Both the position numbers and the translations under genes were made by a program. Positions 17,940 to 26,353 of a stretch of 64,000 bases of DNA are shown here, piece after piece (the first letter of the stretch is position 1; each line of letters starts with the position of its first letter). The stretch comes from Gimesia fumaroli (GTDB taxonomy: Bacteria > Planctomycetota > Planctomycetia > Planctomycetales > Planctomycetaceae). The DNA lies in assembly GCF_007754425.1 (NCBI RefSeq), contig NZ_CP037452.1:1996664-2060663 (forward strand), written 5' to 3'. The notes beneath the pieces were generated by a model. The model ran no database searches. It had not been told where the DNA came from and saw only the letters and a list, made by a program, of their open reading frames with translations.

Positions 17940-19421
17940 TCAATCGCCTTTGAGATCGCTGATGTTATCGGAATTCAGGTAGGCAATGATGTGTGCGGTG
18001 GTGCCTTGTCCCGCTTGTGATTCCAGCCAGAACTTTCCTTTAATAAGCGACAGACGAAACTCGACATTGCTGAGACCGATTCCACTGGCATCCGAAAGCT
18101 GGTGATCAAGTTGGTCTGTGTCAAAGCCAATTCCCTGATCTGAGACAGTCACTTCAATATCCTGGTTCGGCAAGTGTTTCAAACTGACATGTGCTTGATC
18201 CGTTTGTGAATGCTTGACGACATTAAACAGCAGCTCGCGGATGCATTCATATAAAACAATTTTTGTGGTTTCACTTTGCGGATTGGCGCGTCGATCGAGG
18301 TCGAGCGTTACGTCAAGCTTATAACGTTCTTTCATGTTATGAGCTAACCACTCCAGGGCGGTTGCCAGGCCTTCTTCGTGTAAGACTACCGGATTCAACT
18401 CTGCTGTTAAAGAACGTGTGATTTCGAGACCTTGATTCAGTAACTCATCAGCGCGAATCAGTGTCTGTTTGATGTCTTCATCTTTCGTATCATTTTTAGC
18501 AATATCGAGGTGAATACGGACGCCGACCAGGACTTGTTGCAGATGATCATGCAGGATATTCGCAAGATTGCGGCGTTCCTGCTGCCCGGCGACAGCGATA
18601 GCGCGGGATAATTCATTCTGTTGTTGCTCTGCCTGCTTGCGTTCGCTGATATCGGCGATAATTCCGGCAAAGATACCAAATTGAGGAATGTCGGTCACCG
18701 AAAGTTCAATCGGGAAGGTCGTTCCATCACGGCGGCAGGCTTGCAGTTCGCGTCTGGCCCCTACGATTTCTGATTCCCCGGTTTCCAGGTAATGCGCGAT
18801 GTATTCGTCGTGATGTTTTCGAGTCGGGAGAGAAGTCAATAAACTGACATTTTGATCGATGATTTCCTGGGCTTGATAGCCAAACATTTTCTCAGCAGCC
18901 GGGTTAAACGATTGGATAAGGCCTTTGCGGTTGATTGTGATCACCGCTTCAATGGCAGTATCCACAATGGCTTTGAGCTGTGCCTGTGTCTGGCGTAATT
19001 CGCTGGAGACAGTTCTGTTTTGCAGGATCCGTTTCAAGGAAGCGCGAAATAAATCGGGGTCGATCGGTTTGACAAAATAGTCGGCAATACCGTTTCGGAA
19101 AGCGATGATCATGTTTTCAATTCTGTGTTGAGATGTGACCACCAGTAACTCGGCATGGGGCGCCCGTTGTTTTAACAGGGGGAGAAGTTCATCAATTCTT
19201 CCATCAGGAAGATCGTGTTCAAGAATAATCAGGAAATAGTCAGACCAGTTATCCCGGTCCAGCATTTGGGCCTGTGTTTCCGCGATATCTATGCGATATC
19301 CGTCTTTCATCAAGACCTGGATCAACTGAGACCGTGATTCTGAATCTGGTTCTACCAGCAAAACTGGTAAGCCTTGTGGATTACGCATGCTGGACGGATT
19401 ATCTCCGGATGTTAAATTCAA
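17940..19421 (-). CDS. Histidine kinase: degenerate receiver - PAS - HisKA_3 - HATPase_c
   Basis: A 493-residue soluble sensor kinase. Residues about 18-135 form a receiver-like domain with the conserved Lys118 (FVKP), but the phosphoacceptor position is Glu68 (LIILEHDLP aligns with the usual LLDxxxP), so it is a pseudo-receiver or a constitutive phosphomimic. PAS spans about 143-260. HisKA_3 has His291 in the motif NILHDHLQQ, as in NarX/DegS kinases. HATPase_c shows an N box (ELLFNVVKHS), G1 (DQGIGFD) and G2 (SGIGLSNVEFR). The frame starts at a TTG (19421); an ATG at 19388 is an equally reasonable start. The NarL-type regulator at 22.3-23.0 kb is its likely partner. Confidence 0.85.
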   Translation of the reverse strand: MNLTSGDNPSSMRNPQGLPVLLVEPDSESRSQLIQVLMKDGYRIDIAETQAQMLDRDNWSDYFLIILEHDLPDGRIDELLPLLKQRAPHAELLVVTSQHRIENMIIAFRNGIADYFVKPIDPDLFRASLKRILQNRTVSSELRQTQAQLKAIVDTAIEAVITINRKGLIQSFNPAAEKMFGYQAQEIIDQNVSLLTSLPTRKHHDEYIAHYLETGESEIVGARRELQACRRDGTTFPIELSVTDIPQFGIFAGIIADISERKQAEQQQNELSRAIAVAGQQERRNLANILHDHLQQVLVGVRIHLDIAKNDTKDEDIKQTLIRADELLNQGLEITRSLTAELNPVVLHEEGLATALEWLAHNMKERYKLDVTLDLDRRANPQSETTKIVLYECIRELLFNVVKHSQTDQAHVSLKHLPNQDIEVTVSDQGIGFDTDQLDHQLSDASGIGLSNVEFRLSLIKGKFWLESQAGQGTTAHIIAYLNSDNISDLKGD

Positions 19422-19891
19422 GGGGTTCCCTTTGGTCTCGATTACTACTTCAAAATACCGATTCGCACTGAGTCTGTAAACAAGATCCCGTGAGTTTGCT
19501 CACCAGTTGGAATTTGTCTGGGGAATTCCCCTACTCAATTTCGGAAAGATTCCCCGTTTTCAAAAATGACAAAGTCGGTATTGTAATGCACAATGGGGTG
19601 ATTCGCTTCAGAAATGCGTTTCGCAATCAGCAATGGTACTCCCTTTGTTGTAGCGAAACAGAATGGAAATTAACAGAAAATTCACGTTCGAAGTTCGTTT
19701 TCAGGGGAATCATCATAAGAGCGGGTAGTGCGAAAGAGTCTGGTCATCAGCAGGGCTCATGTGCTCAATTGGTATGGAATGTACTATCTCGGGTCTCTCT
19801 TTGAGACACAAAAAATCTTTTGAGCATAACAGGCAGGGATGTCTCATGTTTTTCATCTTGGTTTAAGCACTCTCTCCAGGAAATGATCTCA
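19422..19891. other. 470-bp divergent region between kinase and csrA cluster
   Basis: No credible gene. It contains the 12-bp palindrome GGGGAATTCCCC at 19520-19531, with a further GATTCCCC at about 19548-19555. The region must hold promoters for the kinase (minus) and for the small-protein/csrA unit (plus), but no consensus promoter was identified. Confidence 0.4.
19520..19531. promoter_or_regulatory. 12-bp perfect palindrome in divergent regulatory region
   Basis: GGGGAATTCCCC is fully self-complementary and sits between divergently transcribed kinase and csrA-cluster genes. A related half-site (GATTCCCC) follows about 20 bp later. Candidate operator; the binding protein is unknown. Confidence 0.35.
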
Positions 19892-20239
19892 ATGAAAACG
19901 ACAGACAGCTCAACGGTATCAAAACAAAAACAGAGTCACGCTCCTTCCCGGAATCGCCTTTTTCAGGAAGCGCAGGCAGAGGCATTAGATCACACGTTAA
20001 TTGCGGATCTGGCGAATGAACAGATCCGTCAGATGGTGCGTGAGGAACTGATGCGGGTGATTCATGTGGCTAATCCCTCTGTCTTAAATGCAGATTGTCG
20101 GCAGCGTCTGCACTTGTTCGATCGAGTGACACTAGAACGCCTTGCATTTCTGGCACGTTATTGCTGTCAGAATCGGATTTCGCGGACACAGAATTCAGGG
20201 AAAGGACGTTATGCTCGTTTTAACTCGCAAAAAAAATGA
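19892..20239 (+). CDS. Small helical protein overlapping csrA, function unknown
   Basis: A 115-residue protein. The ATG at 19892 is preferred over the upstream in-frame ATG at 19820 because AGGA lies about nine bases upstream. The N-terminal 25 residues are Ser/Gln/Lys rich and probably flexible; residues 30-95 are helical (LIADLANEQIRQMVREEL, LHLFDRVTLERLAFLARYCC). The last 29 bases overlap the start of csrA in another reading frame, so translation of this gene reaches into the csrA ribosome binding site. No family recognised. A role in controlling CsrA synthesis or activity, in the manner of known CsrA antagonist proteins, is inference from position only. Confidence 0.6.
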   Translation: MKTTDSSTVSKQKQSHAPSRNRLFQEAQAEALDHTLIADLANEQIRQMVREELMRVIHVANPSVLNADCRQRLHLFDRVTLERLAFLARYCCQNRISRTQNSGKGRYARFNSQKK

Positions 20240-20426
20240 ATCGATTCGAATTGCCGACGATATCATCTTGACAGTTGTTCGAATCCGGGGCGGTAAAGTC
20301 AAGCTGGGAATCGAATGCCCGCGCAAAGTACCGATCCGACGAAGTGAGGTTCCACTCGAATCTTTGTGTGAAGCTGATCAGTGCCTGGCGGAGCAGCTTG
20401 AAGAGCAGGAGCACATTATCCTTTAA
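20211..20426 (+). CDS. csrA: Carbon storage regulator CsrA
   Basis: A 71-residue RNA-binding protein. The family pattern is clear: start MLVLTRKKNESI (Leu4, Arg6 of the first RNA-contacting strand), the central LTVVRIRGGKVKLGIECP, and VPIRRSEV, where the second Arg matches the essential Arg44. CsrA dimers bind GGA motifs in mRNA leaders and block or change translation and stability. The sequence before the ATG reads AGGGAAAGGACG, giving two possible GGA sites over the ribosome binding site, so autoregulation is likely (inference). The gene starts inside the end of the upstream ORF. The C-terminal tail (LAEQLEEQEHIIL) is longer than the enterobacterial core. Confidence 0.93.
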   Translation: MLVLTRKKNESIRIADDIILTVVRIRGGKVKLGIECPRKVPIRRSEVPLESLCEADQCLAEQLEEQEHIIL

Positions 20427-20595
20427 CGACTCTCATCGGGAGTTTCCTGAGGAAGGTAGCAGGAGATTTCGATACTGTCTTTGGGCATACTACCTGATTT
20501 TTTACCTGCCAGTGAGCCACTAAAGTATGAACGTCTTGCGAGAGTCATTTTGGATCGATTCAGGGAACCCAATTCAGTAACGGAGGAGAATGAAA

Positions 20596-21084
20596 ATGAC
20601 ACTCAAACCAGCGATTCGAGGAACTGTGACACGACCCGATCAAGGCTTACCAGGGCTCAGTTCATTCTGGGGCAGAGCGCCTTTCTGGTCACTGCGAGAT
20701 GAAATGGATAACTTGTTAAGCCCATTCTCCGGTGACGGAGGAATGGTGGCAGGATTCAATGCCATGCTGGATATGTCGGAAACGGATGACGCAATCGAAG
20801 TGAAAATGGATATTCCGGGAATTCAACCCGAAGAGATTGAAGTGGAAGTGATTGGGAATACGCTACAGATCACGGGAGAACGAAAAGAAGAGCAAGAGGA
20901 AAAAGGCAAAACCTTTCACCGAATTGAACGGACGAGCGGCAGCTTTTCCCGGTCTGTCAAATTACCTTGTGAAGTGCAGAGTGAACACATTGAAGCGGAA
21001 TGCGCGGAGGGTGTGTTGACCGTAAAACTTCCCAAGTCTGATTTCAGAAAACCGCATAAAGTCACTGTCAAAACGAAATCCTGA
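20596..21084 (+). CDS. Hsp20/alpha-crystallin small heat-shock protein
   Basis: A 162-residue chaperone. The alpha-crystallin domain covers about residues 55-150: ETDDAIEVKMDIPGI, EIEVEVIGNTLQITGERK, the loop with RSVKLPCEV, and the strand AECAEGVLTVKLPK, whose GVLTVKLPK is the family's hallmark (A-x-x-x-G-V-L). The N-terminal arm is Trp/Phe rich (SSFWGRAPFWSL), as expected for oligomerisation. It prevents aggregation of unfolding proteins without ATP. Two ATGs (20590 and 20596) are preceded by GGAGG; the second has the better 9-nt spacing. It is followed at 90 bp by a BON protein. Confidence 0.92.
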   Translation: MTLKPAIRGTVTRPDQGLPGLSSFWGRAPFWSLRDEMDNLLSPFSGDGGMVAGFNAMLDMSETDDAIEVKMDIPGIQPEEIEVEVIGNTLQITGERKEEQEEKGKTFHRIERTSGSFSRSVKLPCEVQSEHIEAECAEGVLTVKLPKSDFRKPHKVTVKTKS

Positions 21085-21174
21085 GATGACAATCGAAGCT
21101 GACGCGCTTTGGAAAGCGTATTTTTTGAAATCCATCGGATAGAGATCATTGTAATACAAAAAACTAAGGAGAGC

Positions 21175-21444
21175 ATGGTGAAACTACAAGGAGAGATGCG
21201 ACGCAGATTGCTTCCCAATCCAGACAATCAGCTCATGGCACGAGTCAAACGCGCTTTGAGGGCCTCCGGCTATGCTCCTTTGGCTCAAGTGCGCGTGATG
21301 GTCGATCGGGGGCAGGTCTTTCTGGCAGGCGATGTTCCCACCTATTTTATGAAGCAGGTGGCTCAGACTCGGGCTTTGTCAGTCGATGGAGTCAAAGCAT
21401 TGAGTAATGATCTGGTGGTTGAAAGAGAGTTTCCTCAGTATTAA
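21175..21444 (+). CDS. BON-domain protein
   Basis: An 89-residue protein almost entirely covered by one BON domain: LMARVKRALRASGYAPLAQVRV, then VMVDRGQVFLAGDVPTYFMK and an AQTRALSVDGVKALSNDLVV end in which the strand-helix-strand pattern ends at a V-x-x-V strand. BON domains bind phospholipid or other hydrophobic surfaces and occur in osmotic-stress proteins such as OsmY. No signal peptide is visible, so it is probably cytoplasmic. The start at 21175 has AAGGAG five bases upstream. It follows hsp20 and probably belongs to a stress unit. Confidence 0.78.
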   Translation: MVKLQGEMRRRLLPNPDNQLMARVKRALRASGYAPLAQVRVMVDRGQVFLAGDVPTYFMKQVAQTRALSVDGVKALSNDLVVEREFPQY

Positions 21445-21548
21445 TGCGGCAAAGACCTGTTTTTTGGCACCATGCATTGCCTGAGAGAGATTTCATCGAA
21501 TGGAATTTGCGATGCTTATGATCTGCATTGCATTGACCTTGTCAACAT

Positions 21549-21600
21549 GCTGGCACACAGCAGGTCTCGTCTTCACCCGTGACCCGTGTTGTGTGCCAGC
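21549..21600. repeat. 11-bp inverted repeat between BON and rhodanese genes
   Basis: GCTGGCACACA (21549-21559) and TGTGTGCCAGC (21590-21600) are perfect reverse complements with a 30-nt spacer, between convergent genes. It lacks a T run on the plus side but is followed by AAAAGG; a terminator for one or both genes is the simplest reading. Confidence 0.5.
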
Positions 21601-21668
21601 AAAAGGCAAGCTGATTTTCTGCTGCTACGGCGTATTGTGATCTCAATACACGACTTTGAGCAGGTTGC

Positions 21669-22046
21669 TCAGAGAAAGAGAAACCCCTGTTGCTTCACAT
21701 CGGGTGCTGTCTTCGGCGTACCATGTTCGACGGGAAGTTGTGCGGCGTTCCAGTCGATTTTGCCAGGCTCGTAATCATAAATATTCCGGTAACCCAGTTC
21801 CTGCAGACGCTGTACTGCCTGTTTGGAAAGTTTGCATTCGAAATTCAGACTATAAACGACGATAGTCTGGTTCTTATCGGTGAAGATCTGCAGGAACTGT
21901 TCATCAAAATGAGGGGCGAGTGGAATATTAATGGCCCCACGTAAGTGGAACTTTTGATAAGATGCTTCGGGTAACACCTCGACCAGTTTCAAACCAGGAC
22001 ATGATACGATGAGCCCTTGTAAGTCATTTCTGCTGATGGTTACCAT
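21669..22046 (-). CDS. Rhodanese-like domain protein lacking the usual active-site cysteine position
   Basis: A 125-residue single rhodanese domain: ISRNDLQGLIV, LVEVLPEASYQKFHLRGAINIP (substrate-side helix and the HLxGAINIP signature), then the catalytic strand IVVYSLNFECKLS and the ending LGYRNIYDYEPGKIDWNAA. In active members the first residue after VVY is Cys; here it is Ser, while a Cys occurs five residues later, as in the YCxSxxCPAS subgroup with its first Cys lost. It may be a sulfur-binding or regulatory version. The ATG at 22046 is used; the longer frame begins with a TTG. Confidence 0.8.
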   Translation of the reverse strand: MVTISRNDLQGLIVSCPGLKLVEVLPEASYQKFHLRGAINIPLAPHFDEQFLQIFTDKNQTIVVYSLNFECKLSKQAVQRLQELGYRNIYDYEPGKIDWNAAQLPVEHGTPKTAPDVKQQGFLFL

Positions 22047-22296
22047 GGCCTCGACCCTGTGGTACAAAATTGCTGAGCGTCTTTGCTCTCATTTATTTTG
22101 TACTTCTAAAATCACCGGAAGTGTGCTTACCTGATTCTCATTATTATATTAAGTTCAAATATCAAGAATATCAGGCTGAAAGAGCGACATCACGAGGGTG
22201 AAATTCTGATGACTCTATCGGGAAATGCCCCAGAAGAAGTGTGAAGGTAAGTGGGAGACGGTGGCGTTTTGTATGAGTGGAACAGGGCCGCTGAGA

Positions 22297-22962
22297 TTAT
22301 TGTTTTTCCAGCACCCATTGGATTGCATTACGGGTTAATTCCGTTGCATTTTCCAGGTCCAGCTTGTGTTTGATATTTTCCCGATACGTTTCTACGGTTT
22401 TGGGGCTCAGATTCAGCTTTTCAGCAATCTTACGCGTTGTTTCTCCCTGACCGATTTGTTCAAAGACTTCCAGTTCACGATCCGAAAGACTTTCGATGGG
22501 AGATTCATCGGAGTAATTGTCCGAACCAATCGAACGGCAGATCATGCGTTCTGTAATTTCGGAACTGAGAAAGACTTTCCCCTGGAGTACTCGGTAAATG
22601 GCTTCAATCAGTTGCTCTGGTGCCTGTTGTTTATTCACGAAGCCTAATGCACCTGCCCGAATACACCGTTCTGCAAATAAAGTTTCATCGTGCATGGAAA
22701 CTGTCAGCATTTTGATCTGTTTAAATTGGGATTTGATGTCTTTAATCAATTCCAGACCACTACCATCTTTTAAAGACAGATCAACGATAATCAGGTCGGG
22801 CGGATCATTCATCACCTGCTTAATCGCATCGACTTTGCTATCTGCCTCCGCGCAAACCTGAAGGCCCTGTTCCCGTTCGATCAGACGAGAATACCCCTCC
22901 CGTACAATCGGGTGGTCATCCACAATCATAATGCACGTTTGTTGCTGATTTGAATTTCTCAT
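22297..22962 (-). CDS. NarL/FixJ-type response regulator
   Basis: A 221-residue regulator. The receiver domain has IMIVDDH (acidic pocket), phosphoacceptor Asp61 in LIIVDLSLKDG (the usual Pro after it is Lys), and Lys in FVNK. The C-terminal LuxR-type helix-turn-helix covers about 155-215: LSDRELEVFEQIGQG, KIAEKLNLSPKTVETYRENI. It should dimerise on phosphorylation and activate or repress transcription. The ATG at 22962 is used (GGGAG 11 bases upstream); the frame extends further to 23004. The HisKA_3 kinase at 17.9-19.4 kb belongs to the family that normally phosphorylates NarL-type regulators, so the two are a likely pair although separated by five genes. Confidence 0.9.
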   Translation of the reverse strand: MRNSNQQQTCIMIVDDHPIVREGYSRLIEREQGLQVCAEADSKVDAIKQVMNDPPDLIIVDLSLKDGSGLELIKDIKSQFKQIKMLTVSMHDETLFAERCIRAGALGFVNKQQAPEQLIEAIYRVLQGKVFLSSEITERMICRSIGSDNYSDESPIESLSDRELEVFEQIGQGETTRKIAEKLNLSPKTVETYRENIKHKLDLENATELTRNAIQWVLEKQ

Positions 22963-23070
22963 AAATTGGTGCTCCCACCCCTTTAACTCACAATTTGATT
23001 TCAAAACTGCCGTAAAGAGCCTGCCTCGAAAATTCAGAGAACGTTTTTACTTCCAAGCTCTCTCAGTATC

Positions 23071-23094
23071 ATTATACAACTAGACAAATTTGTC
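23071..23094 (-). promoter_or_regulatory. Promoter with overlapping 12-bp palindrome, upstream of response regulator gene
   Basis: On the minus strand a perfect -10 TATAAT lies at 23076-23071. Immediately upstream, covering the -35 to -10 spacer, is the perfect palindrome GACAAATTTGTC (23083-23094). The -35 hexamer is poor, which is common at activator-dependent promoters. The gene's ATG is about 110 bp downstream. The palindrome is a candidate site for the regulator itself or another dimeric factor. Confidence 0.5.
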
Positions 23095-23314
23095 CGAAAG
23101 GGCATGTTCGCTTCCAGGTTGGGGAATTCAAATATGGGGTTGATTTTACAGAGGGATCAATATTTCCAGTGGGCGAGCCTCTTTACCCGAATCCCGTGGT
23201 TACTTTAAGATAGAAAGACATCTTACGCTCTGACCCTGGGAGTCAATACTCCTGTCTTTGTCAATCAGCGATCAAGTTCCTGGCATTTTTAGTTCTTCAG
23301 AGAGACAGACACTG

Positions 23315-24514
23315 ATGAGTCTATATCAAAGTTTCGGTGTGGATCCGATCATTAACGCTTGTGGCAGTGTGACTCGGCTGGGCGGAGCACCGATGTCACC
23401 CGAAGTGCTCAAGGCGTTCCAGGAAGCCGCCTCTGAGTGGGTTCCCTTAGAGCAGCTTCAGGCGGCCGCTTCGAAAAAAATCGCCGCGCATACTGGGGCG
23501 GAAGCAGGGCTGGTCACTTCCGGAGCGGCGGGCGCGTTGACGTTAGGGACGGCTGCGATTCTGGCGGGACATAACATGCGACGGATCGAACAGCTGCCGC
23601 ACTGCGATGAATTCCCCCATGAATTTATTATCGCGCGAGAACAACGTAGCGGTTATGACCATGCCGTCCGCGCTGCGGGGGCCAGACTGGTTGAGGTCGG
23701 CTTCAATGAAATTGTTTCCAATGCAGGCGTGCGTCGGACAGAAAGCTGGGAGTACGCGGCGGCGATTACTGAGAACACTGCGGGTATCGTGTATGTGCAT
23801 GCCGCTGATTCACAGCCGGCATTACCCGAAGTTGTAGAAGTCGCACGACAGCATCAGTTGCCGGTTCTGGTTGATGCGGCGGGGGAATTGCCTCCCCGCG
23901 ACAATCTCAAGGCGATTCTTGCTACCGGCGCTGATCTGGTTGTCTTCAGCGGGGGCAAAGCGATTCGAGGACCACAGTCCACCGGTTTGCTATGCGGTAA
24001 ACGCGAGTTGATTTCTTCAGCCGCGCTGCAGATGCTCGACATGGATGATCATTTTGAACTCTGGCAGCCTCCCGCTGATTTAATCGATACGTCTCTTTTT
24101 CAAGGCTTACCCCGACATGGAATCGGCCGGGCACTCAAGGTCTCCAAGGAAGAGATCATTGCGCTCCTGACCGCATTGGAACTGTTCGCCTCGGGAGCGT
24201 ATGACGAGCAGAATCAAGAATTCCAGTCCTGGCTGGAAATGATTGGTGAAGAACTGGAACTGGCGCAGGTCCATGCAACCTGTTATCTGGCTACGCCCGT
24301 TAGTAATGAACGCTGGCCTCTTCTGGATATTCATATCGATGAAGAGGCAGTGGGAACCGCGTTTAAAGTCTGTCAAAGGCTGCGTCAGGGGACGCCTCCC
24401 ATCTATGTCGGCCATGCCGGGTTGCACGAAGGCATGCTGACGATCAATCCATTATGCCTCACAGCACAGGACGCTCGTACTTTAGCCGTACGTTTGTGTG
24501 AAGAACTAAAGTAG
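23315..24514 (+). CDS. SelA-like PLP-dependent enzyme (DgaE/selenocysteine-synthase fold)
   Basis: A 399-residue fold-type I PLP enzyme. N-terminal VDPIINACGSVTRLGGAPMS and TGAEAGLVTSGAAGALTL match the SelA/D-glucosaminate-6-phosphate ammonia-lyase family; the lysine of FSGGKAIRGPQSTG is the expected PLP Schiff-base residue, and LVDAAGELPP supplies the ring-stacking/Asp segment. True SelA is about 460 residues with an N-terminal tRNA-binding domain that is absent here, and no selB, selC or selD is seen, so amino-sugar or amino-acid lyase activity is more likely. The ATG at 23315 is chosen over a TTG at 23258. Confidence 0.8.
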   Translation: MSLYQSFGVDPIINACGSVTRLGGAPMSPEVLKAFQEAASEWVPLEQLQAAASKKIAAHTGAEAGLVTSGAAGALTLGTAAILAGHNMRRIEQLPHCDEFPHEFIIAREQRSGYDHAVRAAGARLVEVGFNEIVSNAGVRRTESWEYAAAITENTAGIVYVHAADSQPALPEVVEVARQHQLPVLVDAAGELPPRDNLKAILATGADLVVFSGGKAIRGPQSTGLLCGKRELISSAALQMLDMDDHFELWQPPADLIDTSLFQGLPRHGIGRALKVSKEEIIALLTALELFASGAYDEQNQEFQSWLEMIGEELELAQVHATCYLATPVSNERWPLLDIHIDEEAVGTAFKVCQRLRQGTPPIYVGHAGLHEGMLTINPLCLTAQDARTLAVRLCEELK

Positions 24515-24627
24515 TCGATAACCAGTTGCGACGTGTCCAATGGTTTGCCGTTCTCTCTTAGACTGTGCATCACGGTGTCTGAAGCCTCTTTCTTTTCATC
24601 TGTTTGTCCGAGTGGTAGAATTAGAGT

Positions 24628-26247
24628 ATGAATAAGCCAAAAACAACCCGAGCTCTGGATGAACTTCAATTTGAAAATCAATTTACACGCGCGCTACCTG
24701 TTGATCAGGAGACGAAAAACTTTCGTCGTCAGGTGAACGGAGCCTGCTTTTCACGTGTGATGCCAACGGAAGTGGCCCGCCCGCAGCTGGTGGCTTATTC
24801 CAAAGAAGTCGCAGACCTTTTGGATCTGGAGAGTAACGCTTCAGAGTCGGACGCATTTGCTGCCGTCTTTGCCGGGAATCAGTTGCTGGAGGGCATGGAG
24901 CCGTTTGCCATGTGTTATGGCGGTCACCAGTTTGGGAACTGGGCCGGGCAACTCGGTGATGGCCGGGCGATCAATCTGGGCGAGGTACGCAACAGCCGGG
25001 GGGAACACTGGGCACTGCAGCTGAAGGGGGCCGGTCCCACCCCGTATTCGCGGACGGCAGACGGCTTAGCTGTGTTGCGTTCGTCCGTTCGGGAATTTCT
25101 CTGCAGTGAGGCTATGTATCATCTGGGAGTGCCGACGACGCGGGCCTTGAGTCTGGTTTTGACCGGCGAACAGGTCGAACGCGATATGTTTTACGATGGT
25201 CACCCCAAACTCGAACCGGGAGCCGTGGTCTGTCGTGTGGCCCCTTCATTTCTGCGTTTTGGAAATTACCAGATTTTCTCATCCCGGGGCGACATTGAGA
25301 CATTACGCACACTCGTTGATTTCACCATTCGGACTGAGTTTCCGCATCTGGGCGAACCAAGTCGTGATGTTTATTTAAACTGGTTTGCGGAAGTCTGTCG
25401 TCGCACGGCTGACATGATTGTGCACTGGATGCGAGTTGGTTTCGTACACGGGGTAATGAATACCGATAACATGTCGGTGCTCGGTTTGACGATTGACTAC
25501 GGTCCCTACGGCTGGCTGGAAGACTATGATCCGAACTGGACTCCCAATACAACTGATGCGATGGGAAGGCGGTACCGGTTTGGGAATCAACCACAGATTG
25601 CGCTCTGGAATCTCGTGCAGTTTGCGAATGCCCTGTATCCGCTGATTGAAGACGCCGAGCCGTTACAGCAGTCGCTGGATGTTTATGTGGATCATTATGA
25701 GCAGGGCTGGCAAAACATGATGGCAGAGAAGCTGGGCTTGAATTCGTTACAGCCCGAGACCGATGTAAAGCTGATCGAAGAACTTCAGGAAGTCCTGCAA
25801 CTGGTCGAAACCGATATGACGATTTTCTTTCGAAAGCTGGCGTTGCTGGAAGTCGACGGGGAGCCCGCGGCTGACATCGACGAAGCCGCGTTGCTTGCAC
25901 CATTGATGGATGCCTGTTACGAGCCGGAAAAAGTGGTAGGAGACGTTCGCACCAGGATTTGTGACTGGCTGCAGTGTTACCACAACCGGCTCCGTGAGGA
26001 ATCGTCGTCAGATGCCGTTCGCCGGGAAAAGATGAATCGTGTGAACCCCAAATACGTCTTGCGGAATTATCTGGCGCAGTTGGCCATCGATAAAGCAGAA
26101 GAGGGAGACTTTTCTCTTGTGAATGACCTGCTCGAATTGTTGCGGCGTCCTTATGACGAGCAGCCCGATCAGGAACAGTATGCGGGAAAACGACCGGATT
26201 GGGCCCGCAGCAGAGCCGGCTGTTCCATGCTTTCCTGCAGTTCGTGA
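24628..26247 (+). CDS. selO: SelO family protein adenylyltransferase (YdiU/UPF0061), Cys-terminal form
   Basis: A 539-residue pseudokinase-fold enzyme. Motifs: CYGGHQFGNWAGQLGDGRA (nucleotide-binding loop), QLKGAGPTPYSR, RSSVREFLCSEAM, FVHGVMNTDNMSVLGLTIDYGPYGWLEDYDP (catalytic/metal loop, here in parts: HGVMNTDNMS and DYGPYGWLEDY). SelO transfers AMP to Ser/Thr/Tyr of target proteins and is linked to redox stress. The protein ends in SCSS, so Cys occupies the third-last position where eukaryotic SelO has selenocysteine; the gene then stops at an ordinary TGA. No Sec machinery is needed. It follows the SelA-like enzyme after 113 bp. Confidence 0.93.
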   Translation: MNKPKTTRALDELQFENQFTRALPVDQETKNFRRQVNGACFSRVMPTEVARPQLVAYSKEVADLLDLESNASESDAFAAVFAGNQLLEGMEPFAMCYGGHQFGNWAGQLGDGRAINLGEVRNSRGEHWALQLKGAGPTPYSRTADGLAVLRSSVREFLCSEAMYHLGVPTTRALSLVLTGEQVERDMFYDGHPKLEPGAVVCRVAPSFLRFGNYQIFSSRGDIETLRTLVDFTIRTEFPHLGEPSRDVYLNWFAEVCRRTADMIVHWMRVGFVHGVMNTDNMSVLGLTIDYGPYGWLEDYDPNWTPNTTDAMGRRYRFGNQPQIALWNLVQFANALYPLIEDAEPLQQSLDVYVDHYEQGWQNMMAEKLGLNSLQPETDVKLIEELQEVLQLVETDMTIFFRKLALLEVDGEPAADIDEAALLAPLMDACYEPEKVVGDVRTRICDWLQCYHNRLREESSSDAVRREKMNRVNPKYVLRNYLAQLAIDKAEEGDFSLVNDLLELLRRPYDEQPDQEQYAGKRPDWARSRAGCSMLSCSS

Positions 26248-26353
26248 TTCAGTAGAATATATTTCTACCACGAAATACACGAAAGCTCATGAAAAAACTG
26301 TGTGAAAGTCCCTTGTATCATGTCAGGGTTCATACCGTATCTTGCTCCCGGGT

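Noticed and set aside
19490-19804. 104-codon open frame between kinase and csrA cluster
   Set aside because: No ribosome binding site, irregular composition and a location in a divergent regulatory region; more likely non-coding.
23315-26247. SelA-like and SelO genes adjacent, suggesting a selenocysteine system
   Set aside because: The SelA-like protein lacks the N-terminal tRNA-binding part, SelO ends with Cys where Sec would be, and no selB, selC or selD was seen. No evidence of Sec use.
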